From Bacillus dicomae (GTDB lineage Bacteria > Bacillota > Bacilli > Bacillales > Bacillaceae_G), in contig NZ_VHIV01000001.1 of assembly GCF_006494425.1 (NCBI RefSeq), positions 186,001 through 250,000 of the forward strand: a stretch of DNA of 64,000 nucleotides, given 5' to 3'. The notes below the pieces were generated by a model that saw only the letters and a program-made list of their open reading frames with translations, made no database searches and was not told the origin of the DNA. This document shows, in pieces, positions 1 to 8,908 of this stretch (the stretch's first letter is position 1; each line of letters begins with the position of its first letter). The translations under genes were made by a program, and so were the position numbers.

Positions 1-746
1 TCGACGGAAAAGATATCGCAAGTTTAAAGGAAAGTGAACTGAAAGAATATCGAAAACGAATGCAAATCATTTTCCAAGATCCATACGCATCATTAAACCC
101 GGCAATGAATGTATTCCAAATTATTAGCGAACCGATGAACATTCACGGTTCTTACACAACGGAAGAAAGAAAAGAAATCATTCTAGACCTTCTCAAAAAA
201 GTAGGACTAAAAGAAGAACACTTATATCGCTACCCGCACGAATTTAGCGGGGGCCAAAGACAGCGCATCAGCATCGCGCGCGCACTATCAGTAAAACCAG
301 ATTTCATCTTATGTGACGAACCAATCTCAGCACTAGATGTCTCAGTCCAAGCGCAAGTCGTAAACATGCTGCAAGACATCCAAGAAGAAACGGGCGTCAC
401 ATACTTATTCATCGCACATGACCTATCTATGGTAAGACACATATCAGATAGAATCGGAGTTATGTATTTAGGAAACATAGTAGAAATTGCCGACAGTGAA
501 GACCTATACACAAAACCGGCACATCCATACACACAAGCACTACTCTCATCCATGCCAGAACCAGATCCAACAAAAACAGGAAAAGATCGGATCATTCTAG
601 AGGGAGAAGTACCAAGTCCACTCAACTCACCATCCGGCTGCAAATTCAGAACGCGCTGCAAATTCGCCACTGAAAAATGCGCGCAGGAAGTACCGAAGAT
701 GGTTGAGATTGCGAAAGGGCATGAGGTGGCTTGTCATTTGTTTTAG
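1..746 (+). CDS. oppF: Oligopeptide/dipeptide ABC transporter ATP-binding protein, 5' truncated by window edge
   Basis: The frame is open from base 3, so the true start is outside the window. This is the cytoplasmic ATPase that powers uptake of peptides by an Opp/App/Dpp-type importer. Visible are the Q-loop (FQDPYASLNP), the ABC signature (EFSGGQRQRISIARAL), Walker B (FILCDEPISALD), the switch histidine (FIAHDLSMV) and the C-terminal oligo_HPY region with its cysteine cluster (CKFRTRCKFATEKC). That C-terminus is typical of the OppD/OppF pair, and the SLNP motif fits OppF/AppF better. A terminator follows 9 bp after the stop, so this is the last gene of its operon. The choice between OppF, AppF and DppF is not resolved. 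Confidence 0.9.
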   Translation, partial: DGKDIASLKESELKEYRKRMQIIFQDPYASLNPAMNVFQIISEPMNIHGSYTTEERKEIILDLLKKVGLKEEHLYRYPHEFSGGQRQRISIARALSVKPDFILCDEPISALDVSVQAQVVNMLQDIQEETGVTYLFIAHDLSMVRHISDRIGVMYLGNIVEIADSEDLYTKPAHPYTQALLSSMPEPDPTKTGKDRIILEGEVPSPLNSPSGCKFRTRCKFATEKCAQEVPKMVEIAKGHEVACHLF

Positions 747-754
747 AGTGGGGG

Positions 755-785
755 AAAGCACTGGGGGGACCTGGTGCTTTTTTGT
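755..785 (+). terminator. Rho-independent terminator after the oppF-like gene
   Basis: The arms AAAGCAC and GTGCTTT enclose a G-rich loop and are followed by a T run. The hairpin lies just after the ABC transporter stop codon. Confidence 0.8.
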
Positions 786-987
786 TTTCTTGTCGAGTGC
801 GCGGGTGTGGGGCATGCTCATTAAGCTAAGCGTACATAAGTTTAATTTTATGTGGAATTGTTTATTGTTTTAAGAATCTAATGTGAATTTTTTAAAAATT
901 TGCATTCAAGAAACACCATCCTTTCCTACGATTCTACAGAAAGACTAGCGTATTTTTTCATTTTGGGAGGGAACTTTGTTTTGTTAG

Positions 988-1221
988 GTTGATACGGATG
1001 AGGCGGGACCTCCTTCTAGTTTTGGATACTCATTTGCTTTATCTATTGTAAATAATTTTGAGTCCGATAGATCTTTTGTTCTTGGCGTAAAATTAAATCC
1101 TAATAAATGGGTAAATCCGAAAATCTATTCTGTGTAACCGACTGTGTCTGTATACAACGATAGGACTTTACTTGGAGTGGTAGGTATGATAGGCTCGTTA
1201 TTCGGAAAAGATTCCAATTGA
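988..1221 (+). pseudogene. Possible decayed ORF in the oppF-vanR gap
   Basis: The 500-bp gap upstream of vanR holds one frame that reads well from 988 to a TAA at 1135 and continues in the same frame to a TGA at 1219. It has no convincing start codon, and a TAG lies just before it. Translated pieces such as FGYSFALSIVNNF and LLGVVGMIGSLFGK look like real protein. I do not recognise the family. It could be the tail of a lost gene with a nonsense codon, or chance. The rest of the gap shows nothing clear. Confidence 0.25.
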
Positions 1222-1254
1222 GAAAAGCACATCCATAAAGGAGGATTGGTAACT

Positions 1255-1950
1255 ATGAGCGATAAAGTACTTGTTGTGGACGATGAACGCGAAATTGCCG
1301 ATTTGGTTGAGCTATACTTGAAAAACGAGAATTATACGGTTTTCAAATACTATACCGCTAAAGAAGCGTTGGAATGTATAGACAAGACTGAGCTTGACAT
1401 TGCTATTTTAGATATCATGCTTCCCGACGCGAGCGGTCTCACTATTTGTCAAAAAATAAGGGACAAGCACACTTATCCAATTATCATGTTGACGGCGAAA
1501 GATACGGAGATAGATAAAATTACAGGGCTAACAATCGGCGCGGATGATTATATTACGAAGCCCTTTAGACCACTAGAGTTAATTGCGCGAGTCAAGGCGC
1601 AGCTACGCCGATACAAAAAATACAATGGAGTAACGGCACAGAACAAAAATGTTATCGTCCACTCTGGCCTTGTCATTAATATAAGCACGCATGAGTGTTC
1701 TCTGAACGAGAAGCCGTTATCCCTCACTCCCACCGAGTTTTCAATCCTGCGCATCCTCTGTGAAAACAAGGGGAATGTGGTTAGCTCTGAGCAGCTATTT
1801 CACGAGATATGGGGTGACGAATATTTCAGCAAGAGTAATAATACCATCACCGTGCATATCCGGCATCTGCGCGAAAAAATGAATGACACCATTGATAATC
1901 CGAAGTATATAAAAACGGTATGGGGGATTGGCTATAAAATTGAAAAATAA
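1255..1950 (+). CDS. vanR: VanR-like response regulator (OmpR family)
   Basis: Cytoplasmic DNA-binding response regulator. The receiver domain (about residues 1-115) shows the acidic pocket (VVDDERE), the phospho-acceptor Asp in AILDIMLPD, the Thr in IIMLTAK and the Lys in YITKPF. A winged-helix effector domain follows (about 135-230, ending NPKYIKTVWGIGYKIE). I chose ATG 1255 because AAAGGAGG ends 10 bp upstream; a TTG nine bases earlier sits almost on the ribosome site. The VanR assignment rests on overall resemblance and on the overlapping TTG-started VanS downstream, the arrangement known in vanA-type clusters. No vanHAX genes follow, so this is an orphan system and its targets are unknown. 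Confidence 0.88.
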   Translation: MSDKVLVVDDEREIADLVELYLKNENYTVFKYYTAKEALECIDKTELDIAILDIMLPDASGLTICQKIRDKHTYPIIMLTAKDTEIDKITGLTIGADDYITKPFRPLELIARVKAQLRRYKKYNGVTAQNKNVIVHSGLVINISTHECSLNEKPLSLTPTEFSILRILCENKGNVVSSEQLFHEIWGDEYFSKSNNTITVHIRHLREKMNDTIDNPKYIKTVWGIGYKIEK

Positions 1951-3100
1951 AAATAAAAATAAGAATAAAAAAATCGATTATTCTAAATTAAAACGAAAAC
2001 TCTACCTGTATATCCTTATGATTGTTATGGCAGCAGTTGTATTCGTGTTGTTTTTGCGTTTATTTATCCAGGGGACTCTTGGGGAGTGGATCGTACGTTT
2101 TTTGGAAAACAGTTATCACTTAGAGCGTTGGGACGCGATGATAATATATCAGTATACTATACGGAACAATATAGAAATCTTTATTTATGTGGCGGTTGCC
2201 ATTAGTATTCTTATTCTATGCCGCGTTATGCTTTTAAAATTTGCAAAATACTTTGACGAGATAAATACCGGTATTGATATACTTATTCAGAACGAAGATA
2301 AACAAATTGAGCTTTCTGCGGAAATGGAGTTCATGGAACAGAAGCTCAACACATTAAAGCAGACTCTTGAAAAGCGAGAGCATGATGTAAAGCTGGCCGA
2401 ACAAAGAAAAAATGAAGTTGTTATGTACTTGGCGCACGATATTAAAACGCCTCTTACATCAGTTATCGGTTATTTGATCCTGCTTGACGAGGCACCGGAC
2501 ATGCCGAGAGAGCAAAAGGAAAAGTATGTGCATATTACGTTAGACAAAGCGTATCGCCTCGAACAGTTAATCGACGAGTTTTTTGAGATTACGCGATATA
2601 ATCTCCAAACGATTACGCTCATGAAAAAACATATAGACCTGTACTATATGCTGGTGCAGATGACTGATGAATTTTATCCCCAGCTTGCCGCGAAGGGCAA
2701 ACAGGTGGTTATCCATGCTTCCGAGGATTTGACCGTATTTGGTGACCCTGATAAGCTGGCGAGGGTCTTTAACAACATTTTGAAAAACGCCGCTGCATAC
2801 AGCGAGGACGACAGCGTCATTGATATTACGGCGGGTCTTTCCGGTAATGTGGTATCCATCGTTTTCAAGAACGCCGGAAACATCCCAAAAGATAAGCTCG
2901 CTACCATATTTGAAAAGTTTTACAGGGTGGATGATGCCCGTTCTTCTAATACGGGCGGCGCAGGCCTTGGATTGGCGATTGCAAAAGAAATCATTGTTCA
3001 GCATGGCGGACAGATTTACGCAGAAAGTAATAATAATTCCACGACGTTCACGGTAGAGCTTCCGGCCGCTCTAGACTTGGCCGATAAAGGGAGTTCCTAA
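1928..3100 (+). CDS. vanS: VanS-like sensor histidine kinase
   Basis: Membrane sensor kinase of about 390 residues, partner of the preceding VanR-like regulator. Two N-terminal membrane helices (about 25-50 and 80-105) flank a short extracytoplasmic loop. The phospho-acceptor H box is AHDIKTPLTSVIGYL, the N box NNILKNAAAYS, and the G/F boxes lie in FEKFYRVDD and GGAGLGLAIAKE. The TTG start at 1928 lies inside the end of vanR (23-bp overlap), as in enterococcal vanRS, implying translational coupling. A lysine/asparagine-rich stretch follows the start. The ligand cannot be read from sequence. The next gene codes for a VanZ-like protein, beyond a terminator and a ~390-bp gap. Confidence 0.88.
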   Translation: MAIKLKNKNKNKNKKIDYSKLKRKLYLYILMIVMAAVVFVLFLRLFIQGTLGEWIVRFLENSYHLERWDAMIIYQYTIRNNIEIFIYVAVAISILILCRVMLLKFAKYFDEINTGIDILIQNEDKQIELSAEMEFMEQKLNTLKQTLEKREHDVKLAEQRKNEVVMYLAHDIKTPLTSVIGYLILLDEAPDMPREQKEKYVHITLDKAYRLEQLIDEFFEITRYNLQTITLMKKHIDLYYMLVQMTDEFYPQLAAKGKQVVIHASEDLTVFGDPDKLARVFNNILKNAAAYSEDDSVIDITAGLSGNVVSIVFKNAGNIPKDKLATIFEKFYRVDDARSSNTGGAGLGLAIAKEIIVQHGGQIYAESNNNSTTFTVELPAALDLADKGSS

Positions 3101-3182
3101 GAAATAAACATCGTTTCTTAAGAAAATCTTAAGGTTATCTCTACTTTTTCTTAGGAAATTAACAATTTAATATTAAAAAATG

Positions 3183-3229
3183 GCTCGTTCTTATGCGGTA
3201 GACTTAAACCGTAAGAACGAGCTTTTTTT
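3183..3229 (+). terminator. Terminator after vanRS
   Basis: The arms GCTCGTTCTTA and TAAGAACGAGC are extended by CGGT/ACCG towards the loop, followed by seven T. It separates vanRS from the VanZ-like gene. Confidence 0.9.
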
Positions 3230-3364
3230 GTTTCGCCAAAGAAGGATATGACAAGTTATGTGTGGATTAAAATAGCTCACATGTTTAGAAAAAGAGTGAT
3301 ACAAATATTCCTTTTCTTTTTGGCGACTTGTACACCATGCGGACAAGCATATTCCCTAAAAAGA

Positions 3365-3429
3365 GGGTGGGTCTTACGGTGACAAATGGAAAACTCACTA
3401 CCGCGTCGGGCTGCGAATTGTGACCACCC
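3365..3429. other. Structured, GC-richer segment upstream of the VanZ-like gene
   Basis: Outer arms of the type GGGTGG..TC and GA..CCACCC enclose about 48 bases that are clearly richer in G+C than the flanks. It sits in the 390-bp gap between the vanS terminator and vanZ. It may be a decayed interspersed repeat or an RNA hairpin. No protein-coding evidence was seen here. Confidence 0.3.
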
Positions 3430-3493
3430 GTTCTTGAATTATATTCTAAAAGGACAAAGTTATAGATTAAAATATAAAGTTAGGAGATTGTAT

Positions 3494-4132
3494 ATGTATT
3501 CAGGAGTTTTGATTAATTATTTATATACGTATTTTTTTACTACTATTTTTTGTATAGTGTTTCAAATTGGATTTTATTTTAAAACGAAAAAAAATATATC
3601 TATTCAGCATTTTCTATGGGTGTATGTTTTTCTATTCTACCTTTCACTAGTGTATAAGGTGACGCAGATAGGGACTATATGGGACATAGGAAGATACGAA
3701 ACATTAATTCGCGCAAATCAAATTAACTTAATTCCATTTGCTTCTGAAGGTATGACTACTTATGTCTTAAATATTTTACTGTTTATGCCATTAGGTTTTT
3801 TATTGCCGACGATTTGGCCGCAGTTTAGAACAATAAAAAATACTGCCTATGCTGGATTCGGTTTTTCATTGGCTATTGAGTTAGGTCAATTGCTAGATAA
3901 TAGAATTACAGATATTGATGATTTATCTATGAACACCCTGGGAGCAATTATTGGGTATTTATTATATAGAGTGTTATTTAAAATGATATATAAAAGAGAT
4001 AAAAAAAAGATTGATAATAATTTTTCTCTAGTAATAAAATACGAGGCTATTTTTTATTTAGTTTGCTCATTTGTAGGTATGATGTTGATTTATTATCCAG
4101 TTTTATTTAGACGTCCTCTAATCCTTCAATAA
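3494..4132 (+). CDS. VanZ-like family membrane protein (copy 1)
   Basis: A 212-residue integral membrane protein with about five hydrophobic segments. The VanZ-family core is visible as LNILLFMPLGFLLP, followed by FSLAIELGQL and TDIDDLSMNTLGAIIGY. I placed the start at ATG 3494 (ribosome site TTAGGAG), because residues coded further upstream lack matching sequence in the paralogue at 62232. VanZ proteins raise teicoplanin resistance in enterococci by an unsettled mechanism; the role here is unknown. The two window copies are about 80% alike by eye and share their 5' leader. It lies downstream of vanRS, which makes it a candidate VanR target. Confidence 0.82.
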   Translation: MYSGVLINYLYTYFFTTIFCIVFQIGFYFKTKKNISIQHFLWVYVFLFYLSLVYKVTQIGTIWDIGRYETLIRANQINLIPFASEGMTTYVLNILLFMPLGFLLPTIWPQFRTIKNTAYAGFGFSLAIELGQLLDNRITDIDDLSMNTLGAIIGYLLYRVLFKMIYKRDKKKIDNNFSLVIKYEAIFYLVCSFVGMMLIYYPVLFRRPLILQ

Positions 4133-4426
4133 GGTGACTAAGATACTGTCAGATAATATAAATATAGTAAATTGATTCTTAAATAATAGGATATCACATA
4201 TACCCATGTATATTAAATTCTCACAAAAATCTTTCAACACTATTCTTACTGAAGGTTGAGTGATTATTGAATTGATTTCTATTGCTCCCGCTTTATATCA
4301 AAGTACTAGCCTTTAATTACCAACCATATCCATTGCGGAAAAATAAGATAGGTTGTAACATTTACCAGTATTTAAATGCCGAAAAGTGTTTAAAGCATTT
4401 CAACCAATATTTAAGAGGAGAATACA

Positions 4427-5410
4427 ATGAACAAACTAAAAAGGTTACTGAAACGTAAAACGACCTGGATAATTCTTATCCTATTCGTATTTGTTTATGT
4501 AAATAACAGTTCTTTTTTTGCTAAGAGGGACGATGGAACTCCTCTTCTTCTTGCTCACCGAGGACTTTCGCAAACATTTAGCATGGAAGGGATTGAGGGT
4601 GATACATGCACAGCAGAACGTATAAATAAACCCGAACACTCTTATTTAGAAAATACAATTCCATCTATGGAAGCTGCATTTAAAGCTGGAGCTGATCTAG
4701 TAGAGTTTGATGTTCAACCAACTAAAGATAATAATTTTGTTATTTTTCATGACTGGACGCTGGATTGCCGTACTAATGGTAAAGGCGTTACAAGAGATTT
4801 TACAACAAAAGAATTGCAAGCACTTGATATTGGTTACGGTTATACAGCTGATGGAGGTAAAACATTCCCGTTTCGTGGTAAAGGGATTAATCTTATGCCA
4901 ACACTCGATGAAGTACTTAACTATTTTCCAGATCGTTCTTTTCTTATTCATATTAAAAGTGATGATGAAAATGAAGGAATCCAGTTGGCTGCTCACCTCA
5001 AGAAATTACCAGCGAAACGCCTTGATCAACTAACTGTATATGGTGGTGATAAACCAATTGCTGCGATAAAAGAGCACATCCCTAGTTTACGAACAATGTC
5101 AAAAGCAACCATGAAAAAAGATTTGCTTACGTATATGGCATTAGGGTGGACTGGCTACATGCCTTCAAGCCTGAAACATGGAGAGTTACATATACCAGAC
5201 AAAGTAGCACCTTGGCTTTGGGGATGGCCAAATCGTTTTCTTAATCGAATGGATAAAGCAGATACACGAGTTATCGTTGTAGGAGGAAACGGGCTTGGAT
5301 TTTCAAGTGGATTTGACTCATCTGAAGATATAAAACGCCTTCCTGACGACTATACAGGTGGAATTTGGACAAATCAAATTGATAAAATAGCACCTTTATT
5401 TAAGAAATAA
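4427..5410 (+). CDS. Glycerophosphodiester phosphodiesterase family protein
   Basis: Hydrolyses glycerophosphodiesters to glycerol-3-phosphate and an alcohol. A single N-terminal membrane helix (about residues 11-28) implies a membrane-anchored, external enzyme. The GDPD TIM-barrel signature is present: LLAHRGL with the first catalytic His, ENTIPSMEAAF, GADLVEFDVQ with metal-binding acids, and FVIFHDWTLD with the second His. At 327 residues it is of normal family length, with a short insertion after the first His. The ribosome site AAGAGGAG precedes ATG 4427, and a strong terminator follows. It appears monocistronic. The specific substrate is not determined. Confidence 0.88.
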   Translation: MNKLKRLLKRKTTWIILILFVFVYVNNSSFFAKRDDGTPLLLAHRGLSQTFSMEGIEGDTCTAERINKPEHSYLENTIPSMEAAFKAGADLVEFDVQPTKDNNFVIFHDWTLDCRTNGKGVTRDFTTKELQALDIGYGYTADGGKTFPFRGKGINLMPTLDEVLNYFPDRSFLIHIKSDDENEGIQLAAHLKKLPAKRLDQLTVYGGDKPIAAIKEHIPSLRTMSKATMKKDLLTYMALGWTGYMPSSLKHGELHIPDKVAPWLWGWPNRFLNRMDKADTRVIVVGGNGLGFSSGFDSSEDIKRLPDDYTGGIWTNQIDKIAPLFKK

Positions 5411-5502
5411 GGGATGATATAACAATCGAAGTTTTTCATCTGTTTAACCATTTATATTTTAAAAGAAGACTTATTAATAATGTTGAAGTTTTATATACTG
5501 AA

Positions 5503-5549
5503 AAATGCCCCTTGATTTCCTATATATAATGGAAATCAGGGGTGTTTTT
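5503..5549 (+). terminator. Terminator after the GDPD gene
   Basis: Long stem ATGCCCCTTGATTTCC with GGAAATCAGGGGTGT, then five T. The remaining ~160 bp up to the next terminator at 5712 show nothing recognisable. Confidence 0.9.
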
Positions 5550-5711
5550 GGATAAATGAGATATTCAACCAGAAATACAACAACTATCAAATAATAAATC
5601 GCTAGATGTATAAAATGAGCTGATGTAGATAAGTGAATTTTTCGTTTGGGGGTACTTTCAAGATCTTAGCTTGATGGGCATGGGGGTTAGGATTGGTTGA
5701 AAGATTATACA

Positions 5712-5743
5712 AAGAGGCCACCTTTTCCAAGGTGACCTTTCGT
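5712..5743 (-). terminator. Terminator of the MFS transporter gene
   Basis: On the minus strand the arms read AAAGGTCACCTT and AAGGTGGCCTCTTT around a short loop, directly after the MFS stop codon. Confidence 0.75.
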
Positions 5744-5749
5744 AATGTA

Positions 5750-7075
5750 TTATTTTGAACTAGTACCATTCTTTAAACTATCCCCACCACCAAGCTCCGC
5801 CTCAATCTGTGAAGTCTTCGATGATTCATCCATACGCCAATACGTAATGAAGCTGATTGCGATACATCCAGCTACGTAGAAGTAGAATAGCGATTCCATT
5901 CCGATACTCTTTAGCCATAATGCGATGAACTCAGCTGTTCCTCCGAATATCGCAACTGTTAGGGCATATGGTAAACCTACGCCAAGTGCGCGAATTTCAG
6001 TTGGGAAGAGTTCTGCTTTTACAATTGCGTTAATGGAAGTGTAACCAGTAACGATAATGAGGCCGACCATCATAAGTAAAAATGCTACGATTGGTTCTGT
6101 CGTTTTTTCCATGAAAAAGAAAATTGGTGCTGTTAGTAACGTTCCGAGAATACCGAATGCCATTAATAGTGGGCGACGTCCGATTTTATCGGATAGTAGC
6201 CCTGCAATCGGCTGAAGTACGACGAAAATAAGTAGTGCGACAAAGTTAATCCAGCTTACAACTTCTTTTGGAAGACCGACTGTGTTTACCATGAATTTTT
6301 GTAAATATGTTGTGTACGTATAGAATGCAACAGTGCCCCCAAGTGTTAGGCCGACTACTGTTAATACAGCTTTCGGATGTTTCATAAGAGCGCGAACGGT
6401 TCCTGCACTTTCGCGTTTTTGTGATTTTACGTTTGCGAATTGCTCCGATTCATCCATCGTGCGACGAAGCCATAATACAGCTACTGCACCCATCGCTCCA
6501 ATAATGAATGGAATACGCCATCCCCAAGCTTTCATATCTGGTTCGCTTAGTAATTGCTGAAGAACAATTTGAACGCCTAACGCAACCATTTGTCCAGCAA
6601 CGAGTGTTACATATTGAAAACTTGAATAAAAACCGCGGCGACCACTACTAGCCATTTCAGATAAATACGTTGCGGAAGTTCCGTACTCTCCGCCAAGTGA
6701 TAATCCTTGCAGTAAACGAGCAAGAACTAAAATAATTGGTGCCATAATCCCAATGCTTTCGTAACTAGGTGTACAGGCAATAATTAAAGAACCACCCGCC
6801 ATAACTGTAATCGAAAGAGTTAATGCTGCCCGGCGTCCGTGCCGATCCGCATAGCGTCCCATTAATAAACTTCCGATAGGGCGCATTAAAAACCCAACTG
6901 CGAAAATAGCTGCTGTGTTCAGTAACTGACTCGTTGGATCGCCTTTAGGAAAGAACTCCGCTGAAAAATAAACAGCAAAAGCAGAGTAAACGTACCAGTC
7001 GTACCATTCAATTAAATTACCGACAGAACCTTTAAAGATATTGCCGGCGACTCGGTTAGATTTTGCTTGAGCCAT
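5750..7075 (-). CDS. MFS transporter, metabolite:H+ symporter (MHS) family
   Basis: A 441-residue, 12-helix secondary transporter in the cytoplasmic membrane. Family features seen: the N-terminal GNLIEWYDWYVYSAFAVYF, the loop 2-3 motif MGRYADRHGRRAAL and LLQGLSLGGEYGTSATYLSE, all typical of the MHS branch (KgtP, ProP, CitA/CitH relatives). The substrate is probably an organic acid, because the gene is divergent from a CitS/CitT-type system and a tctC gene; this is inferred from context. GAGGAGG precedes the ATG. A cre-like site upstream suggests carbon catabolite control. Confidence 0.85.
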   Translation of the reverse strand: MAQAKSNRVAGNIFKGSVGNLIEWYDWYVYSAFAVYFSAEFFPKGDPTSQLLNTAAIFAVGFLMRPIGSLLMGRYADRHGRRAALTLSITVMAGGSLIIACTPSYESIGIMAPIILVLARLLQGLSLGGEYGTSATYLSEMASSGRRGFYSSFQYVTLVAGQMVALGVQIVLQQLLSEPDMKAWGWRIPFIIGAMGAVAVLWLRRTMDESEQFANVKSQKRESAGTVRALMKHPKAVLTVVGLTLGGTVAFYTYTTYLQKFMVNTVGLPKEVVSWINFVALLIFVVLQPIAGLLSDKIGRRPLLMAFGILGTLLTAPIFFFMEKTTEPIVAFLLMMVGLIIVTGYTSINAIVKAELFPTEIRALGVGLPYALTVAIFGGTAEFIALWLKSIGMESLFYFYVAGCIAISFITYWRMDESSKTSQIEAELGGGDSLKNGTSSK

Positions 7076-7113
7076 ACTAATTCCTCCTCTTGCTTAGTAA
7101 TAAAAGGTATATA

Positions 7114-7127
7114 TGAAAGCGTGTTCA
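7114..7127. promoter_or_regulatory. Candidate CcpA (cre) site
   Basis: TGAAAGCGTGTTCA matches the degenerate cre consensus TGWNANCGNTNWCA at all fixed positions but one. It lies about 40 bp upstream of the MFS start, in the divergent region shared with the sensor kinase. Confidence 0.4.
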
Positions 7128-7299
7128 TTGTATTTGAATTGTACTGTTCTTTATTTAAAATCTCAATATTATGACAATTTTATTCTTTTTGTACTTTATG
7201 TACATGGATATTTTTAATAGTTGCTTCATTTTCATTTTTGTCATAATAATAGAAAAAGGAGATTGATAGTTTTGAATATTTTATCAAAGGGTATAGGGT

Positions 7300-8889
7300 A
7301 TGAAAAAATCACGCAAAGTGTCATTACAAACGAAAATAGTAAGCTTAATTATCGCGTTAATTTTATTTGTCGTTCTCCTGTTAGCGGGAATATTTGTTTA
7401 CATTCAGTCCGTTGATACGAAGCGCCAAGTGGAGCAGTTAGCACTGCAAACGGCAAAGTCGCTTTCTTTTATGCCTGCTATAAAAGATGCTTTTCAAAAT
7501 AACGAGCATAAAAATACCATTCAATCTATTGCAGAACAAGTTCGTGAGCAAGCTGGTGCAGATTATGTCATTGTAGAAGATCGCTCTGGGGTTATGTATT
7601 CCCATTCTAATTCTGAGTTGATTGGAACAAAGAGTAACAATCCATATAACTATGAAGCACTCACTTTTGGTGGTTATTATACGCTTGAAGGAAATGGTGA
7701 AAGTGGTCCAGCTTTAATGGCGAAAGCGCCCATTATTGTTCATAACGGAGATTACGATCAAGTAGTAGGCGTTGTGACAGTAGAGTTTTTAATAAAAGGT
7801 ATTGAATCTAACATACTGAGCAGAACGAAAGAAATTATACTCTTTTCCTTAGCGGTATTACTAGCTGGAATTGTAGGCGGCATTCTTTTAGCACGTAGCA
7901 TTCGTAAAGATACACTCGGTTTAGAGCCGAATGAAATCGCGGCGTTATACCGGGAACGAAGTGCAATACTACTATCTATAAAAGAAGGAATTATTGCTAT
8001 TGATCAAAACGGTTTTATTACGATGATGAATACATCAGCAGAAGAGATGCTACATGTACATGATGATTATATGCAGCAACACATTTCAAAAGTTTTACCG
8101 GAATTTCATATGGAGAGAGTACTAGAAAACGATCAAGAAATCGCATTTCAAGATAAGGTGTTTATTTTAAACATGACGCCGATACTCGAAAATAACAGTA
8201 CGGTAGGTGTTGTATGTAGTTTTAGAGATAAAACGGAACTGCAAAATTTAGTGAATACAATATCTGAGGTAAGAAAGTATTCAGAGGACTTACGTGCTCA
8301 AACGCATGAATTTACAAATAAACTTTTCGTCTTATCGGGATTACTTCAGTTAGGGCACTACAGAGAAGCGATTGAATTTATCCAGCAAGAATCTAATATT
8401 CATCAAAGCCAAAACCATATTTTATTCCATCAAATTCATGATGCAAAAGTACAAGCTATTTTATTAGGGAAAATCGGAACAGCATCTGAAAAGAAAATCG
8501 ATTTTCATATTGAAGGAGATAGTGCGCTTCATCCGTTACCAGATCATATAAAAGTTTCGCATCTTATTACGATCCTTGGAAACATAATCGATAATGCGTT
8601 TGATGCGGTGAGTGAACGAGAGGAAAAGAGTGTTTCCTTCTTTGTTACGGATATTGGACACGATATTGTGTTTGAAGTGATAGATAGTGGAGCGGGGGTA
8701 CCAGCAGAAAAAATCACGACCATTTTTCAAAAAGGATTTTCAACGAAAGGAAACAATCGTGGTTACGGACTAGCGAATGTGAAAGAAATGGTAGATGTAC
8801 TAGAAGGAACAATTGAAATTCAAAATGAGAAAAATGGGGGAGCTATTTTTACAATTTACCTTCCGAAAACATTGAGAGAAAGTACATGA
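7300..8889 (+). CDS. citS: CitS/DcuS-type sensor histidine kinase
   Basis: A 529-residue membrane kinase. The first membrane helix (about 12-34) and second (about 178-200) flank an extracytoplasmic PDC-type sensor domain, followed by a PAS domain (about 215-310). The dimerisation/H box is of the CitA/DcuS type (THEFTNKLFVLSGLLQLGHY), and the ATPase domain has NIIDNAFDAV, DSGAGVP and GYGLANVKEMV. Such kinases sense citrate or C4-dicarboxylates outside the cell. The response-regulator gene follows after 19 bp. The ligand is inferred from the family and from the adjacent tctC gene. Confidence 0.85.
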   Translation: MKKSRKVSLQTKIVSLIIALILFVVLLLAGIFVYIQSVDTKRQVEQLALQTAKSLSFMPAIKDAFQNNEHKNTIQSIAEQVREQAGADYVIVEDRSGVMYSHSNSELIGTKSNNPYNYEALTFGGYYTLEGNGESGPALMAKAPIIVHNGDYDQVVGVVTVEFLIKGIESNILSRTKEIILFSLAVLLAGIVGGILLARSIRKDTLGLEPNEIAALYRERSAILLSIKEGIIAIDQNGFITMMNTSAEEMLHVHDDYMQQHISKVLPEFHMERVLENDQEIAFQDKVFILNMTPILENNSTVGVVCSFRDKTELQNLVNTISEVRKYSEDLRAQTHEFTNKLFVLSGLLQLGHYREAIEFIQQESNIHQSQNHILFHQIHDAKVQAILLGKIGTASEKKIDFHIEGDSALHPLPDHIKVSHLITILGNIIDNAFDAVSEREEKSVSFFVTDIGHDIVFEVIDSGAGVPAEKITTIFQKGFSTKGNNRGYGLANVKEMVDVLEGTIEIQNEKNGGAIFTIYLPKTLREST

Positions 8890-8908
8890 CAAACAGGGGG
8901 ATGGGCAT

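Noticed and set aside
2567-3004. Long minus-strand frame opposite vanS
   Set aside because: It covers the conserved kinase domain, and no motif or ribosome site supports it.
3101-3493. Possible vanHAX remnants after vanRS
   Set aside because: I searched both strands for D-Ala-D-Lac ligase or dehydrogenase pieces and saw none; only a terminator and a structured segment are present.
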